From Acetivibrio straminisolvens JCM 21531 (lineage in GTDB: Bacteria > Bacillota > Clostridia > Acetivibrionales > Acetivibrionaceae): 40,857 nt of DNA. How positions within the stretch are numbered: the stretch's first letter is position 1; each line of letters starts with the position of its first letter. Below, one piece after another: positions 8,072 through 17,317 of this stretch. The DNA lies in assembly GCF_000521465.1 (NCBI RefSeq), contig NZ_BAVR01000034.1, forward strand, positions 1 through 40,857. Direction: 5' to 3'. The translations under genes were made by a program, and so were the position numbers. The notes under the pieces were generated by a model, which was not told the DNA's origin, did no database searches, and saw nothing but the letters and a program-made list of their open reading frames with translations.

Positions 8072-9676
8072 CTATGCAGCTTTAAACTTGTTTCTTATTA
8101 GATTTTCAAATATTTTTACCAGCTTCGGATCAAATTGCTTTCCGCATCCTGAGATGATTTCATTGAGTGCATCCTCAGGGCTAAGGGTCTTTCTATAGAC
8201 TCTCCTCACTATCATTGCAGAGTAGGAATCTGCCAATTGCAGAATTCTAGCTTCCAAAGGTATGCTTTCTCCCGACAATTTATTGGGGTATCCTGTGCCA
8301 TCCCAGTTTTCATGGTGATATGCTATACAATTAACAATCTCAACGGGAAGAGATAAATTATTAATTATATTAAGCCCATAGCTCACATGTTCTTTGATAA
8401 GCACATATTCCTCCGGAGTCAAAGTAGTGTTCTTTCTTATTATATCGCTGGATATGAGAATTTTACCTATATCGTGAAGCCATCCGGCAGCATAAATAAG
8501 TTCAACCTGATTGTCCGGAAGGCCGACTTCTTTTGCAAGAGCAGCAGCATAGTGAGCAGTATACCTTGAATGAACATAGGTATACATATCTTTTTCTGCC
8601 AGGACATTTAAAAGCTCAAATCCTTCCTTGGGAAGCTGAGGTTTTTGATTTTTTGTAAATATGTCCAGTCTGTGGTTCTTGCACTTGTTGAAATACATGT
8701 CTATATCGGCTTTATTCAGAAGTTTTTCTATATTAGTATCTTTGTCATAAGGAGAAGAATTGGCCTGACCTACTGAAAAAGACAGACGTATGGGATCCAA
8801 TTCCTCATCAATTACGAACTGCTTTTCCCTTATTGCTTTTGAAAGATGTTCTGCTAAATTTTTTACTCTTTCGTTTTTTCCGTCATTTCTTACCACAATA
8901 ATAAATTCATCGCCGCCAAGTCTTCCGATTATTCTTTCAAGACCTTCGGTTTCTGCTTTGAGAAACTCCGAAACTTTTATGAGCACTTTATTTCCTGCCA
9001 CATGTCCGAAAGTGTCATTAATTTGCTTGAAGCGATCCATATCGGTAATCAGGATTGAAATACCGCCGCTTTGAATCATTTTCTCTGCAGTTTCAATTGT
9101 ATGTGCAAAAGTTGCAACGCCTGTAAGGGAATCTGTAATACTCATCTTTTTGTACTTGTTGCGCTCGATAATTACCTTTCCGAATAACTGATAAATAAGG
9201 ACAAGGGTAATTGTAAAGCAGATTTGGCCATTGGCTGTGCCGATTATTTTGCCAATAGGGTATAATCCTGCTCTAGATTCGGGTAACAGCATAAAGATCC
9301 TTAATGCAGGATACAGTCCGGCAATGAGAGGAAACAAAATATTATCCAGAAGAAGTACATAGCAGGCGGTAAGAATACTCCACTTGTTGATAACAATATA
9401 GTATGTATAGGGTAATGAATGCAAATCCACAAGAAAAATAAATGACAAATATGACACTATTGCAAGGGCATGCTTTACGGCATTGTGCTTAATGTAAAAT
9501 TTTGCAATAAACATTATCGCTGCAAATACACACATATACAAGAAAGTTGGGAAAAAATGGCCTGTTTCGATAGACATATATATTACCAATATAATAACCA
9601 AAAATACAAATGATACATTTGAAATGTATTTGCAAAAAAAGTCTATAATCCTATTCCTTTTTTCATTATACTGCAT
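8072..9676 (-). CDS. Membrane GGDEF / HD-GYP protein (cyclic di-GMP turnover)
   Basis: About 534 residues. Five or six membrane segments fill the first 170 residues. A GGDEF diguanylate cyclase domain follows (about 178-335, motif GGDEF at 254-258, preceded by SITDSLTG), then an HD-GYP phosphodiesterase domain (about 355-530) with LHDIGK (His-Asp about 401-402) and HHENWDGTGYP. Both catalytic signatures are intact, so it could both make and degrade cyclic di-GMP. The RxxD inhibitory site normally found before GGDEF is absent (the residues there read GLERIIGRL). The ATG at 9674-9676 is preferred over the TTG at 9700 because GGGGAG lies 9 bases before it. The leader contains copy 2 of the conserved structured element. 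Confidence 0.9.
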   Translation of the reverse strand: MQYNEKRNRIIDFFCKYISNVSFVFLVIILVIYMSIETGHFFPTFLYMCVFAAIMFIAKFYIKHNAVKHALAIVSYLSFIFLVDLHSLPYTYYIVINKWSILTACYVLLLDNILFPLIAGLYPALRIFMLLPESRAGLYPIGKIIGTANGQICFTITLVLIYQLFGKVIIERNKYKKMSITDSLTGVATFAHTIETAEKMIQSGGISILITDMDRFKQINDTFGHVAGNKVLIKVSEFLKAETEGLERIIGRLGGDEFIIVVRNDGKNERVKNLAEHLSKAIREKQFVIDEELDPIRLSFSVGQANSSPYDKDTNIEKLLNKADIDMYFNKCKNHRLDIFTKNQKPQLPKEGFELLNVLAEKDMYTYVHSRYTAHYAAALAKEVGLPDNQVELIYAAGWLHDIGKILISSDIIRKNTTLTPEEYVLIKEHVSYGLNIINNLSLPVEIVNCIAYHHENWDGTGYPNKLSGESIPLEARILQLADSYSAMIVRRVYRKTLSPEDALNEIISGCGKQFDPKLVKIFENLIRNKFKAA

Positions 9677-9865
9677 TTTGTAAAACTCCCCGTTAAGCAA
9701 TTTAAGTTAAATAAAATTAAAAATATAAAATTTATAGGTAATTATAAGCTTTTATAACCTTTTCTAATTATAAGTTTATACAAAAAAATGCAAACTATCA
9801 ATATGTAAAATTTGCTTTCAGTATTAATAAGCATCTAAAGGCAACAGAATAATTGAATATTAAAT

Positions 9866-9929
9866 AAAAGCTCGGGACATCGAGTCTTTTCGATTTGGCC
9901 TCTTTCATTTCATTCCAAGAGGCCAAATC
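9866..9929 (-). ncRNA. Conserved structured leader element, copy 2 (candidate RNA motif)
   Basis: On the minus strand, GATTTGGCCTCTT and AAGAGGCCAAATC (9917-9929 and 9892-9904) form a perfect 13-base stem around GGAATGAAATGA. It is followed by AAAAGACTCGATGTCCCGAG, whose CTCG/CGAG and AAAAG/CTTTT arms form a second hairpin. CTCGATGTCCCGAGCTTTT (9866-9884) is identical to copy 1, and the first loop also resembles it (GG..TGAAAYGAAA). It sits after the cel9P terminator and about 190 bases before the GGDEF/HD-GYP start. The rest of 9677-9865 is AT-rich with no gene seen. Confidence 0.5.
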
Positions 9930-9930
9930 A

Positions 9931-9963
9931 AAAAACAGCCTCTTATGTTTTGAGGCTGTTTTT
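9931..9963 (-). terminator. Terminator after cel9P
   Basis: AAAAACAGCCTC (9931-9942) pairs perfectly with GAGGCTGTTTTT (9952-9963). On the minus strand this is a GC-rich stem followed by a U run, 27 bases after the cel9P stop. Confidence 0.85.
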
Positions 9964-9989
9964 GCTAAATAAATCTACATTATAATATT

Positions 9990-11681
9990 TTACTTTATAA
10001 TATTTCCGTAAATATCATATTTAACAGGGAATTCGGTAATGGAGCGAAGGACATATCTTTTCAGCAATGACATGTCACTGGAATTGATTGCACCGTCACC
10101 GTTCATGTCTGCTGCCGGTATGCGGATCCTATCGTCTTCCTGGTATGGAAGAGTGTTGATGCTGCGCAGGATATATCTTCTCATATACGAAAGGTCTATT
10201 GAGTTTACTGAGCCGTCAGCATTTAAATCTCCAACATCACACCATATTAAAGGCGTTGTGGAGGGAGTTGGCAGTGGTGAAGTTGGAGTCGGAGTCGGTA
10301 TTATGATATTACCTGAGAATTTTTCCATAGCTGCAAGAGCACCCACAAAAGCTGCGTTATAATCAAGAGCTACTTCTGTATGCTGATACAGATTAACATC
10401 ATCGGTAAAGCCGTCGGACAAATTTGGACCGCCGACCAAAGCACCTAAAAGAAGATTCTTGGCGGGTTTTGCATTGTCGCCGTTTGCGTAAGTATAGCCG
10501 TTGGCTGCCCTGTGGTGAGGGCATTTTGGATATTTGGAGCCGTAACCTATAACATAGGACATGTTAAGGGGATTGCTGCCAAGCATGTAATCTATTTGAG
10601 ATTTTGCAAAGGATTTTAATGATTCATTTCCGGTAAGTTCATAGTATCTCATGGCAATAAAAGCTTCAGCTGCTGCATATCTTAATGCGCCCCAGCTGTC
10701 AAGATACTTAAGGCCTCCGGGAGTTGTGGTAAGGGTATTCATCCAGTAATCGAGATTGAAGTTCATTGCATCGATGTATTTTTGTTCACCTGTAAGCTCT
10801 GCAAGTTTGCAGAAAACACCCATGTACATATCATCCCAGCACATTGTCCACTTGTTGCTGAAAGGACTTTCTCCCCAGAGGGTTTTATTTGAAAGATAGC
10901 TGTCAATTTCTTTCAGATAATTTGGATCCTTTTCCACTTCATAGAGCCATGCGGCAGCAAAAGACAAATCGTCCCAATAGGAATGGGAAATGTAAAAAGC
11001 ATTTTCAGCATAGTGTCCCAGATTGGTTTTTCCCATGTTGTAAAGCTCTTTTGCAGCCTTTAAGCACTTATTGGCATAGTTTGAATCTATATCTTTGTAA
11101 TTCAAATACATTATAGTAAGAGCAGCGGATGTCAAGCCGCATACATCCGAAGCCGGATTTGAAGCATTGGCAACATAGGGTACAGGTCTTCGACCCGGCT
11201 GAACTTCCGGTGCGCCCCAGTATGTATGGTCTTCCTGACCGTCACCGACCTGATAGTAGAAGGTGTTGGCGTCGGGATGACACTTTAAAAGATAATCGGT
11301 AAAGTACTTGAGAGTACTAAGCATTTTTTGGGTGTTTCCTGTTGCATCAAATACATTTTTGTATTCATAAAAGGACCAACCCAGTATTGCAGCTGTATAG
11401 GCTTGGGGTAAACCGAATTTGACATGGTCACCGGCATCATGATATCCACCGGTCAAGTCCAAACCTATCTCGCTTCCGTCAGTTGTGTGACATGCTCCTC
11501 TCCAACTAAAAACATTGTCAACTGCTGCATCGGGTCCGCACTTGTTGGCATCGAAAAAGTGTATTGAATATCGCAATGCAGTAGTATAATCGTGACTTGC
11601 GGCTGCCGATGAGATTGATATTGAAAATAAGGATGTGATTAAAAATGTGAAAACAATTAGTAATACTGCTGTTTTTCTCAT
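9990..11681 (-). CDS. celP: GH9 cellulase with type I dockerin (Cel9P-like)
   Basis: Cellulosomal GH9 glucanase, 563 residues. It has a signal peptide (about 1-27, ending SSAAA) and a GH9 (alpha/alpha)6 domain from about 28 to 455. DLTGGYHDAGDHVKFGLP holds the catalytic base pair Asp82/Asp85. HHRAANG is the conserved substrate-binding His motif. HTEVALDYNAAF carries the proposed acid Glu436. A short PT linker leads to a dockerin (about 480-550) with repeats DLNADGSVNSID and DMNGDGAINSSD, and a ten-residue tail follows. Ile in place of Thr/Ser in the first recognition pair is unusual. There is no CBM3c, so it is a plain GH9-dockerin. The gene name rests on remembered synteny (next to cbp) and length. 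GGAG lies just before the ATG. Confidence 0.93.
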   Translation of the reverse strand: MRKTAVLLIVFTFLITSLFSISISSAAASHDYTTALRYSIHFFDANKCGPDAAVDNVFSWRGACHTTDGSEIGLDLTGGYHDAGDHVKFGLPQAYTAAILGWSFYEYKNVFDATGNTQKMLSTLKYFTDYLLKCHPDANTFYYQVGDGQEDHTYWGAPEVQPGRRPVPYVANASNPASDVCGLTSAALTIMYLNYKDIDSNYANKCLKAAKELYNMGKTNLGHYAENAFYISHSYWDDLSFAAAWLYEVEKDPNYLKEIDSYLSNKTLWGESPFSNKWTMCWDDMYMGVFCKLAELTGEQKYIDAMNFNLDYWMNTLTTTPGGLKYLDSWGALRYAAAEAFIAMRYYELTGNESLKSFAKSQIDYMLGSNPLNMSYVIGYGSKYPKCPHHRAANGYTYANGDNAKPAKNLLLGALVGGPNLSDGFTDDVNLYQHTEVALDYNAAFVGALAAMEKFSGNIIIPTPTPTSPLPTPSTTPLIWCDVGDLNADGSVNSIDLSYMRRYILRSINTLPYQEDDRIRIPAADMNGDGAINSSDMSLLKRYVLRSITEFPVKYDIYGNIIK

Positions 11682-11839
11682 AGTTTTTCTCCTTTCATAA
11701 AATATTTATTGTTAAAAAATAAAAAATCAATTCCCATTAAAATCATAATATGATGCCAATTTGTCGACGTATGTGAGTAGGATATTGTTGGTGCAAAATA
11801 TTACAGATATAATAGGCATTGATTTGTATTTATAATTAT

Positions 11840-11853
11840 TGGAAGCGATTTGA
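11840..11853. promoter_or_regulatory. cre-like / LacI-family operator upstream of celP
   Basis: TGGAAGCGATTTGA differs at two positions from the catabolite-responsive element consensus TGWAANCGNTNWCA. It lies just downstream of the candidate celP -10, where binding would block transcription. Confidence 0.35.
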
Positions 11854-11865
11854 TTTCTAAAATTA

Positions 11866-11893
11866 ATTATATCACAATTTTTTTGCATCTAAA
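11866..11893 (-). promoter_or_regulatory. Candidate celP promoter
   Basis: On the minus strand, TTTAGA (11888-11893), 16 bases, then TATAAT (11866-11871) with a TGA extension. The context GTGATATAATT resembles the celA -10 region (ATGATATAATT). The implied leader is about 180 bases. Confidence 0.4.
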
Positions 11894-12034
11894 GTTTTTT
11901 GGATAAATTATCAAGGGTAGAAACATAAAATTTTTTTTGAGGCAAAATATGAAAATGACTACTTGAATTAATATGGTAAAGCAGATATAATATTTTGGTA
12001 AACACGCGTTCACGGGGTTAGATTTAGAAAGCTT

Positions 12035-12201
12035 CCTACGGCGCTGTTTATGTGTAATGATGATATGGCATTGGCGGCCATGGAGTTTTTCTCTTGACGG
12101 TATTAGAATCCCTTAGGACATTAAAAAGCAGAGTCAAAAAATTCCATTATGAAAGTATATCTGAACAGTTAATAATAAGAGATATATGTGGCTGTACATG
12201 A
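12035..12201 (+). pseudogene. Remnant of a LacI-family regulator (C-terminal part)
   Basis: Frame 12035-12097 reads PTALFMCNDDMALAAMEFFS then stop. It closely fits the LacI/PurR-family signature in which P-T-A-x-F is followed by N-D-x-M-A-x-G-A. The next frame, from 12091, gives LTVLESLRTLKSRV and ends SISEQLIIRDICGCT before TGA (12199-12201), resembling the family's C-terminal end (ELIVRESC type). The 30 or so residues normally between these parts are missing and no N-terminal DNA-binding part is visible, so it is a decayed fragment. It lies 60 bases before cbp. The rest of 11682-12262 is AT-rich with no other gene seen. Confidence 0.6.
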
Positions 12202-12262
12202 TGGTGCTTTTTGGCACAGTAAATAAAACACAAATAAACGAAAATTTTAAGGAGGACTAAAG

Positions 12263-14697
12263 ATGAAATTCGGTTTTTTGATGATGTAAACAAAGAGTAC
12301 GTTATTAACGTACCTACTACACCGTATCCATGGATAAACTACCTAGGTACTGAGAATTTCTTCTCACTAATTTCCAATACTGCAGGAGGTTATTGCTTTT
12401 ACAGGGATGCAAGACTTAGACGTATAACAAGATACAGATACAACAATGTCCCAATTGATGTGGGCGGACGTTATTTCTACATATATGACAACGGGGATTT
12501 CTGGGCACCGGGTTGGTCACCGGTAAAGAGGGAACTGGAAAGCTATGAATGCAGACATGGATTGGGATATACAAAAATCACAGGAAAGAGAAACGGAATA
12601 AAGGCAGAAGTTACTTTCTTTGTTCCACTGAGCTACAACGGTGAAGTTCAGAAGGTTGTATTGAAAAATGAAGGACAGGACAAAAAGAAAATAACTCTCT
12701 TCTCCTTTGTTGAGTTCTGTTTGTGGAATGCATATGATGATATGACCAACTTCCAGAGAAACTTCAGCACCGGAGAAGTTGAGATAGAAGGTTCGGTTAT
12801 CTATCACAAGACCGAGTACAAAGAGCGTAGAAACCATTATGCATTCTATTCTGTAAATGCAAAAATCAGCGGTTTCGATAGCGACAGAGACAGCTTTATA
12901 GGACTCTACAACGGATTTGATGCTCCTCAGGCTGTTGTAAACGGCAAGTCTAACAATTCTGTTGCTGACGGATGGGCACCGGTTGCATCCCACAGTATAG
13001 AAATTGAATTGAATCCTGGAGAGCAGAAAGAATTTGTATTTATTTTAGGTTATGTAGAGAACAAAGATGAAGAAAAATGGGAGTCAAAAGGTGTTATCAA
13101 CAAGAAAAAAGCTTATGCAATGATTGAGCAGTTTGACACTGTTTCAAAAGTTGACAGTGCTTTTGAAGAACTCAAGAGCTATTGGAATTCTCTTCTTTCA
13201 AAATACTCTCTTGAAAGCCATGATGAGAAACTTAACCGCATGGTTAATATATGGAATCAGTACCAGTGTATGGTTACATTTAATATGTCAAGAAGTGCTT
13301 CATACTTTGAATCCGGTATTGGAAGAGGTATGGGCTTTAGAGATTCAAACCAAGACTTGCTCGGATTTGTACACCAGATACCCGAAAGAGCAAGGGAAAG
13401 ACTTCTTGACTTGGCAGCAACCCAGCTTGAAGACGGTGGTGCATACCATCAGTATCAGCCTCTTACAAAGAAAGGTAACAATGAAATCGGAGGAAACTTC
13501 AATGATGACCCATTGTGGCTGATTCTTGCAACAGCTGCTTATATTAAGGAAACAGGAGATTATTCAATACTGAAGGAGCAAGTACCGTTCAACAATGACC
13601 CGGCCAAAGCCGACACCATGTTTGAACACTTGACTCGTTCCTTCTATCATGTAGTAAACAACCTTGGACCTCATGGGTTGCCGCTCATAGGTAGAGCAGA
13701 CTGGAATGACTGCCTCAACTTAAACTGCTTCTCAACTGTTCCGGATGAGTCGTTCCAGACTACAACAAGCAAAGACGGCAAGGTTGCAGAGTCGGTTATG
13801 ATAGCCGGTATGTTTGTATTCATAGGAAAGGACTATGTAAAGCTTTGTGAGTATATGGGTCTTGAAGAAGAAGCCAAAAAAGCTCAACAGCACATTGACA
13901 CAATGAAGGAAACCATCATCAAACACGGTTATGACGGTGAGTGGTTCTTAAGAGCTTACGATGACTTTGGAAGAAAAATCGGAAGCAATGAAAACGAAGA
14001 AGGTAAGATTTTCATAGAGTCTCAGGGCTTCTGCGTAATGGCAGAAATCGGTCTTGAAGACGGCAAAGCATTAAAGGCTATGGATTCAGTTAAAAAATAT
14101 CTTGACACTCCATACGGTCTTGTGCTTCAAAATCCTGCATTTACAAAATACTATATTGAGTATGGTGAAATTTCGACTTATCCTGCAGGATATAAAGAAA
14201 ATGCAGGTATATTCTGCCACAACAATGCGTGGATAATCTGTGCCGAAACAGTTCTCGGAAGAGGAGACATGGCTTTTGAATACTATTCAAAAATAGCTCC
14301 TGCTTACACTGAGGAAATAAGCGATATACACAAGCTTGAGCCATATGTATATGCACAGATGATTGCCGGTAAAGATGCAAAGCGTCATGGAGAAGCAAAG
14401 AACTCGTGGCTCACCGGTACAGCAGCATGGAACTTTGTGGCAATTTCACAGTGGATACTGGGTGTAAAACCTGACTATGACGGATTGAGAATTGATCCAT
14501 GTATTCCTAATGCGTGGGACGGATACAAGGTTACAAGATATTTCAGAGGTTCAACTTATGAAATTACAGTAAAAAATCCGAACCATGTATCAAAGGGTGT
14601 AACTAAAATTACTGTTGACGGAAATGAAATCAACGGATCTGTTCTTCCGGTATTCAATGACGGAAAGACTCACAAAGTTGAAGTTATTATGGGATAA
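12263..14697 (+). CDS. cbp: Cellobiose phosphorylase (GH94), frameshifted near the start
   Basis: Cytoplasmic GH94 enzyme that splits cellobiose with phosphate into glucose and glucose 1-phosphate, saving ATP. The restored length is 811 residues, as in A. thermocellus. The frame is lost after six T at 12274-12279. Seven would read [14 protein letters not shown] and join the rest of the gene. AAGGAGG lies 7 bases before the ATG. The N-terminal beta-sandwich contains [23 protein letters not shown]. The catalytic barrel has [14 protein letters not shown] and [12 protein letters not shown], where the Asp is the general acid in this family. [20 protein letters not shown] lies near the phosphate site. 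It acts downstream of the cellulases in this window. A LacI-type remnant and no intact regulator precede it. Confidence 0.95.
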
Positions 14698-14715
14698 TAG
14701 ATATGATATAATAAT

Positions 14716-14751
14716 AAAGAAGTTGTCCGAAATCTTCGGGCAACTTCTTTT
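14716..14751. terminator. Bidirectional terminator between cbp and speD
   Basis: AAAGAAGTTGTCCGAA pairs with TTCGGGCAACTTCTTTT around ATC, giving a long stem with A and T runs on both sides. It can stop both convergent transcripts. Confidence 0.85.
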
Positions 14752-14797
14752 ATAAATCTTATTGATTTTTATAATCCAGATAAATTTTAATGAAAAT

Positions 14798-15615
14798 CTA
14801 TATCTTTGGCATATTTTTACCATAGAATATTTCATACATTTCTTTTTTGAGTTTTTGCTTTATTTTCCTTTTCTCACTGGGCAAAAGCTCTTTTTTGGTT
14901 ATGCCGAAAAGGTAGTTGTCAAGGTCAAAATCCTTAATAAGCATTTTGGTATGAAAAATGTGATCCTGATAAACATTTACATCAATCATATGATACAATT
15001 CCTTTGTATCGTTGGATATATAATTTTGTATTGAATTGATTTTATGGTCGATAAAGTGTTTTCGACCTTCAATATCCCTGGTAAAACCTCTAACCCTGTA
15101 ATCAATGGTAATAATGTCGGAATCAAAACTGTGTATTAAATAGTTCAGCGCCTTCAGAGGCGAAATCTTACCGCAAGTAGAAACATCGATATCTGCCCTG
15201 AAAGTACTTATACCGTCATCGGGATGACTTTCAGGATAAGTATGGACTGTTATGTGACTTTTGTCTAAATGTGCAAGAACAGTCTCCGGCAGAGGTCCGG
15301 GACTTTCGGTATGTGAAGAGTCGTCCTCCAGCGAAGAGTTAATTTTTCCTTCCGAAATGAGCATGGTAACACTTGCTCCCTGAGTTCGTAATCCTGACTG
15401 GAGATGTTTAATATATTGGCTCCAATTATGGAAGAAACATTAGTTAGTATCTTGGTAAGTCTTTCGGCGTTATACTGCTCGTCTATATACTCTATATAGC
15501 CCATGCGGTGCGCTTCCGTTTTTGCGTAGCAGATATCATATATGTTAAAACTCAGGGTTTTTGTTAAGTTGTTGAATCCGTATAATTTAAGCTTCTTTAA
15601 TGATTTGATTTCCAT
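14798..15615 (-). CDS. speD: S-adenosylmethionine decarboxylase proenzyme, frameshifted
   Basis: Makes decarboxylated SAM, the aminopropyl donor for spermidine. It is the large (E. coli-type) SpeD form of about 272 residues. The two frames join near 15384, where one more G (plus strand) gives [15 protein letters not shown]. The self-cleavage site is HLDKSH, where Ser at about 120 becomes the pyruvoyl cofactor, and [12 protein letters not shown] and [17 protein letters not shown] follow. AAAAGGAG precedes the ATG. No spermidine synthase gene lies in this window. A good promoter lies at 15656-15684. Confidence 0.93.
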
Positions 15616-15655
15616 TTTCGTCTCCTTTTTTTAGCCTTTTATTTAATATGATACT

Positions 15656-15684
15656 ATTATAATTACATAATTATATTTTGTAAA
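15656..15684 (-). promoter_or_regulatory. SigA-type promoter of speD
   Basis: On the minus strand, TTTACA (15679-15684), exactly 17 bases, then TATAAT (15656-15661), about 40 bases before the speD ATG. Confidence 0.65.
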
Positions 15685-15831
15685 TAGTGGGTGGTATTCT
15701 TCCTTTATTTTGCATTCTTTACGTATAAGTATGAAAATGATATACTACATGGTAACAAATTTTTTCTACACACTAAAAACCTTCTTTGACCTGAAGAGTT
15801 ATAACGATTGTTGCGTAGGGAGAGATGAAAA

Positions 15832-16791
15832 ATGCTAAAGATATGTATTTTAGATGCAAAAACTTTAGGGGAAGATATAGGACTGTCGGTATTTGATAGA
15901 TTCGGTTCGGTTGAGATTTATGCAGAATCAAAGCCCGTTGAGGTTATTGAAAGAATTAAGGATGCTGATGTTGTTATTACAAATAAGGTTGTGCTCAAGG
16001 AAGAAACCCTTAAGCATGCCGAAAAACTTAAGCTGATTTGCGTAGCTGCAACAGGAACCAATAACATTGATCTTGATTGTGCAGCAAAGATGCAAATTGC
16101 TGTAACCAATGTTGCCGGGTATTCAACTATGAGTGTTGTTCAGCATACTTTTGCAATGCTGTTTTATCTGATGGAGAACCTTCCTTATTACGATAAATAT
16201 GTGAAGACGGGGGAATATGCAAAAAGTGGTATTTTTACCCATCATGGGACCCCCTTTCATGAGCTGTCCGGCAAAACGTGGGGCATCATAGGACTGGGGG
16301 CAATTGGAAGAGCTGTAGCCAATGCAGCGGAGGCTTTCGGATGCAAAGTTGTTTACTACTCGACCTCAGGGAAAAACAATAATACGCAATATGAAAGGGT
16401 TGAACTGGATAGTTTGTTAAGAGAATCCGACATTGTATCCATTCATGCACCGCTAAACAGTAGCACAAAGGGGTTAATTGACTATAAGCGTTTGGCTGCA
16501 ATGAAGAAAAGTGCCATAATATTAAACCTTGGGCGTGGAGGCATTATCAAGGAGGAAGATTTGGCAAGGGTACTGGATGAAGGTTTGATAAGGGGAGCAG
16601 CCCTTGATGTTTTGGAAAGCGAGCCTGTAAATTGTGACAATCCTCTGCTTGGTATAAAGAACAGCGAGAGATTATTTATAACTCCTCATATTGCATGGGC
16701 AAGTATTGAAGCAAGAAAAAGACTTGTTGATGAAATAGCATTAAATATCGATGCTTTTTTAAACGGAAAAGAGCGAAACAGAATATGTTGA
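15832..16791 (+). CDS. D-isomer-specific 2-hydroxyacid dehydrogenase
   Basis: NAD(P)-dependent oxidoreductase of the glycerate/hydroxypyruvate reductase type, 319 residues. The N-terminal substrate domain (1-100) is followed by a Rossmann domain with GLGAIGRAV. The active-site Arg lies in NLGRGGIIKEEDL, the Glu in DVLESEPV and the catalytic His in ITPHIAWAS. The exact substrate (hydroxypyruvate, glyoxylate or a branched 2-oxoacid) cannot be read from sequence. GGGAGAG lies before the ATG. It is divergent from speD and followed by a hairpin at 16826-16859. Confidence 0.9.
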   Translation: MLKICILDAKTLGEDIGLSVFDRFGSVEIYAESKPVEVIERIKDADVVITNKVVLKEETLKHAEKLKLICVAATGTNNIDLDCAAKMQIAVTNVAGYSTMSVVQHTFAMLFYLMENLPYYDKYVKTGEYAKSGIFTHHGTPFHELSGKTWGIIGLGAIGRAVANAAEAFGCKVVYYSTSGKNNNTQYERVELDSLLRESDIVSIHAPLNSSTKGLIDYKRLAAMKKSAIILNLGRGGIIKEEDLARVLDEGLIRGAALDVLESEPVNCDNPLLGIKNSERLFITPHIAWASIEARKRLVDEIALNIDAFLNGKERNRIC

Positions 16792-16825
16792 GAGTGTTTG
16801 GTTTTGGAAAATTCTGATTTTACGA

Positions 16826-16859
16826 AAAGGAGCAGCTTCGGGGGTGAAGCTGCTTCTTT
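16826..16859. terminator. Terminator between the dehydrogenase and the small-protein gene
   Basis: AGGAGCAGCTTC pairs with GAAGCTGCTTCT around GGGGGT and is followed by TTGGGATTTTTGG. It lies between convergent genes and may serve both. Confidence 0.75.
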
Positions 16860-16872
16860 GGGATTTTTGGCA

Positions 16873-16989
16873 CTATTCTTCTCTGTAGCCATAGCCATTT
16901 CCATTAAAGAACAAAAGCAAAAATACGAGTATGAAGAACAATATTTCACTATTGTCCCCGAAAAATCCAAAGCCTTTTCCTTCTGACAT
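16873..16989 (-). CDS. Small hydrophobic protein, 38 residues (YjcZ-like)
   Basis: Short gene on the minus strand. ATG at 16987-16989 is preceded by AAAGGAGG with 9 bases spacing, an excellent ribosome binding site, and the TAG stop is at 16873-16875. The product begins MSEGKGFGFFGDNSEILFF, continues as one hydrophobic membrane segment rich in Phe and Leu (about 16-28), and ends with a Gly/Tyr-rich charged tail (NGNGYGYREE). A Gly/Phe N-terminus followed by one membrane helix is typical of small Firmicutes proteins annotated as YjcZ-type sporulation proteins, but I assign no function. The reading frame on the opposite strand lacks a ribosome binding site. Confidence 0.7.
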   Translation of the reverse strand: MSEGKGFGFFGDNSEILFFILVFLLLFFNGNGYGYREE

Positions 16990-17317
16990 GATAAAAATCC
17001 TCCTTTCAGTTGCTTTGCCGATTATAAATTTGGGATTTTGTGACAAATTTACAATCTTTGTGAACCAAAATAAAGATGTAACGATAAAGTGCTTGGAGGT
17101 AGTTTTTATACTCCTCGTTTATGGGTCAATATATAATATTCATGCCTTTATCAATTTGTTACTGCTTGAAATTTAATGTGATGATTTTACTTAAGTCCAT
17201 GTTTTTTATTAAAAAAAGCCGGCAGTATGGTATAATATTTCAAGTGTTTCTATTAACGGATTTTATTTAAATTGAGGCAAAATATATATAATTGAATTAG
17301 CAAACGGAGGTTTTTAT
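16990..17317. other. Intergenic region without a gene
   Basis: AT-rich spacer between divergent genes. The only signals seen are the small-protein ribosome binding site at the left and an extended -10 (TGGTATAAT, TATAAT at 17231-17236) for the methyltransferase at the right. Confidence 0.5.

Noticed and set aside
16798..16986. Plus-strand frame after the 2-hydroxyacid dehydrogenase
   Set aside because: It spans a terminator hairpin and is antisense to a better-supported 38-residue gene.
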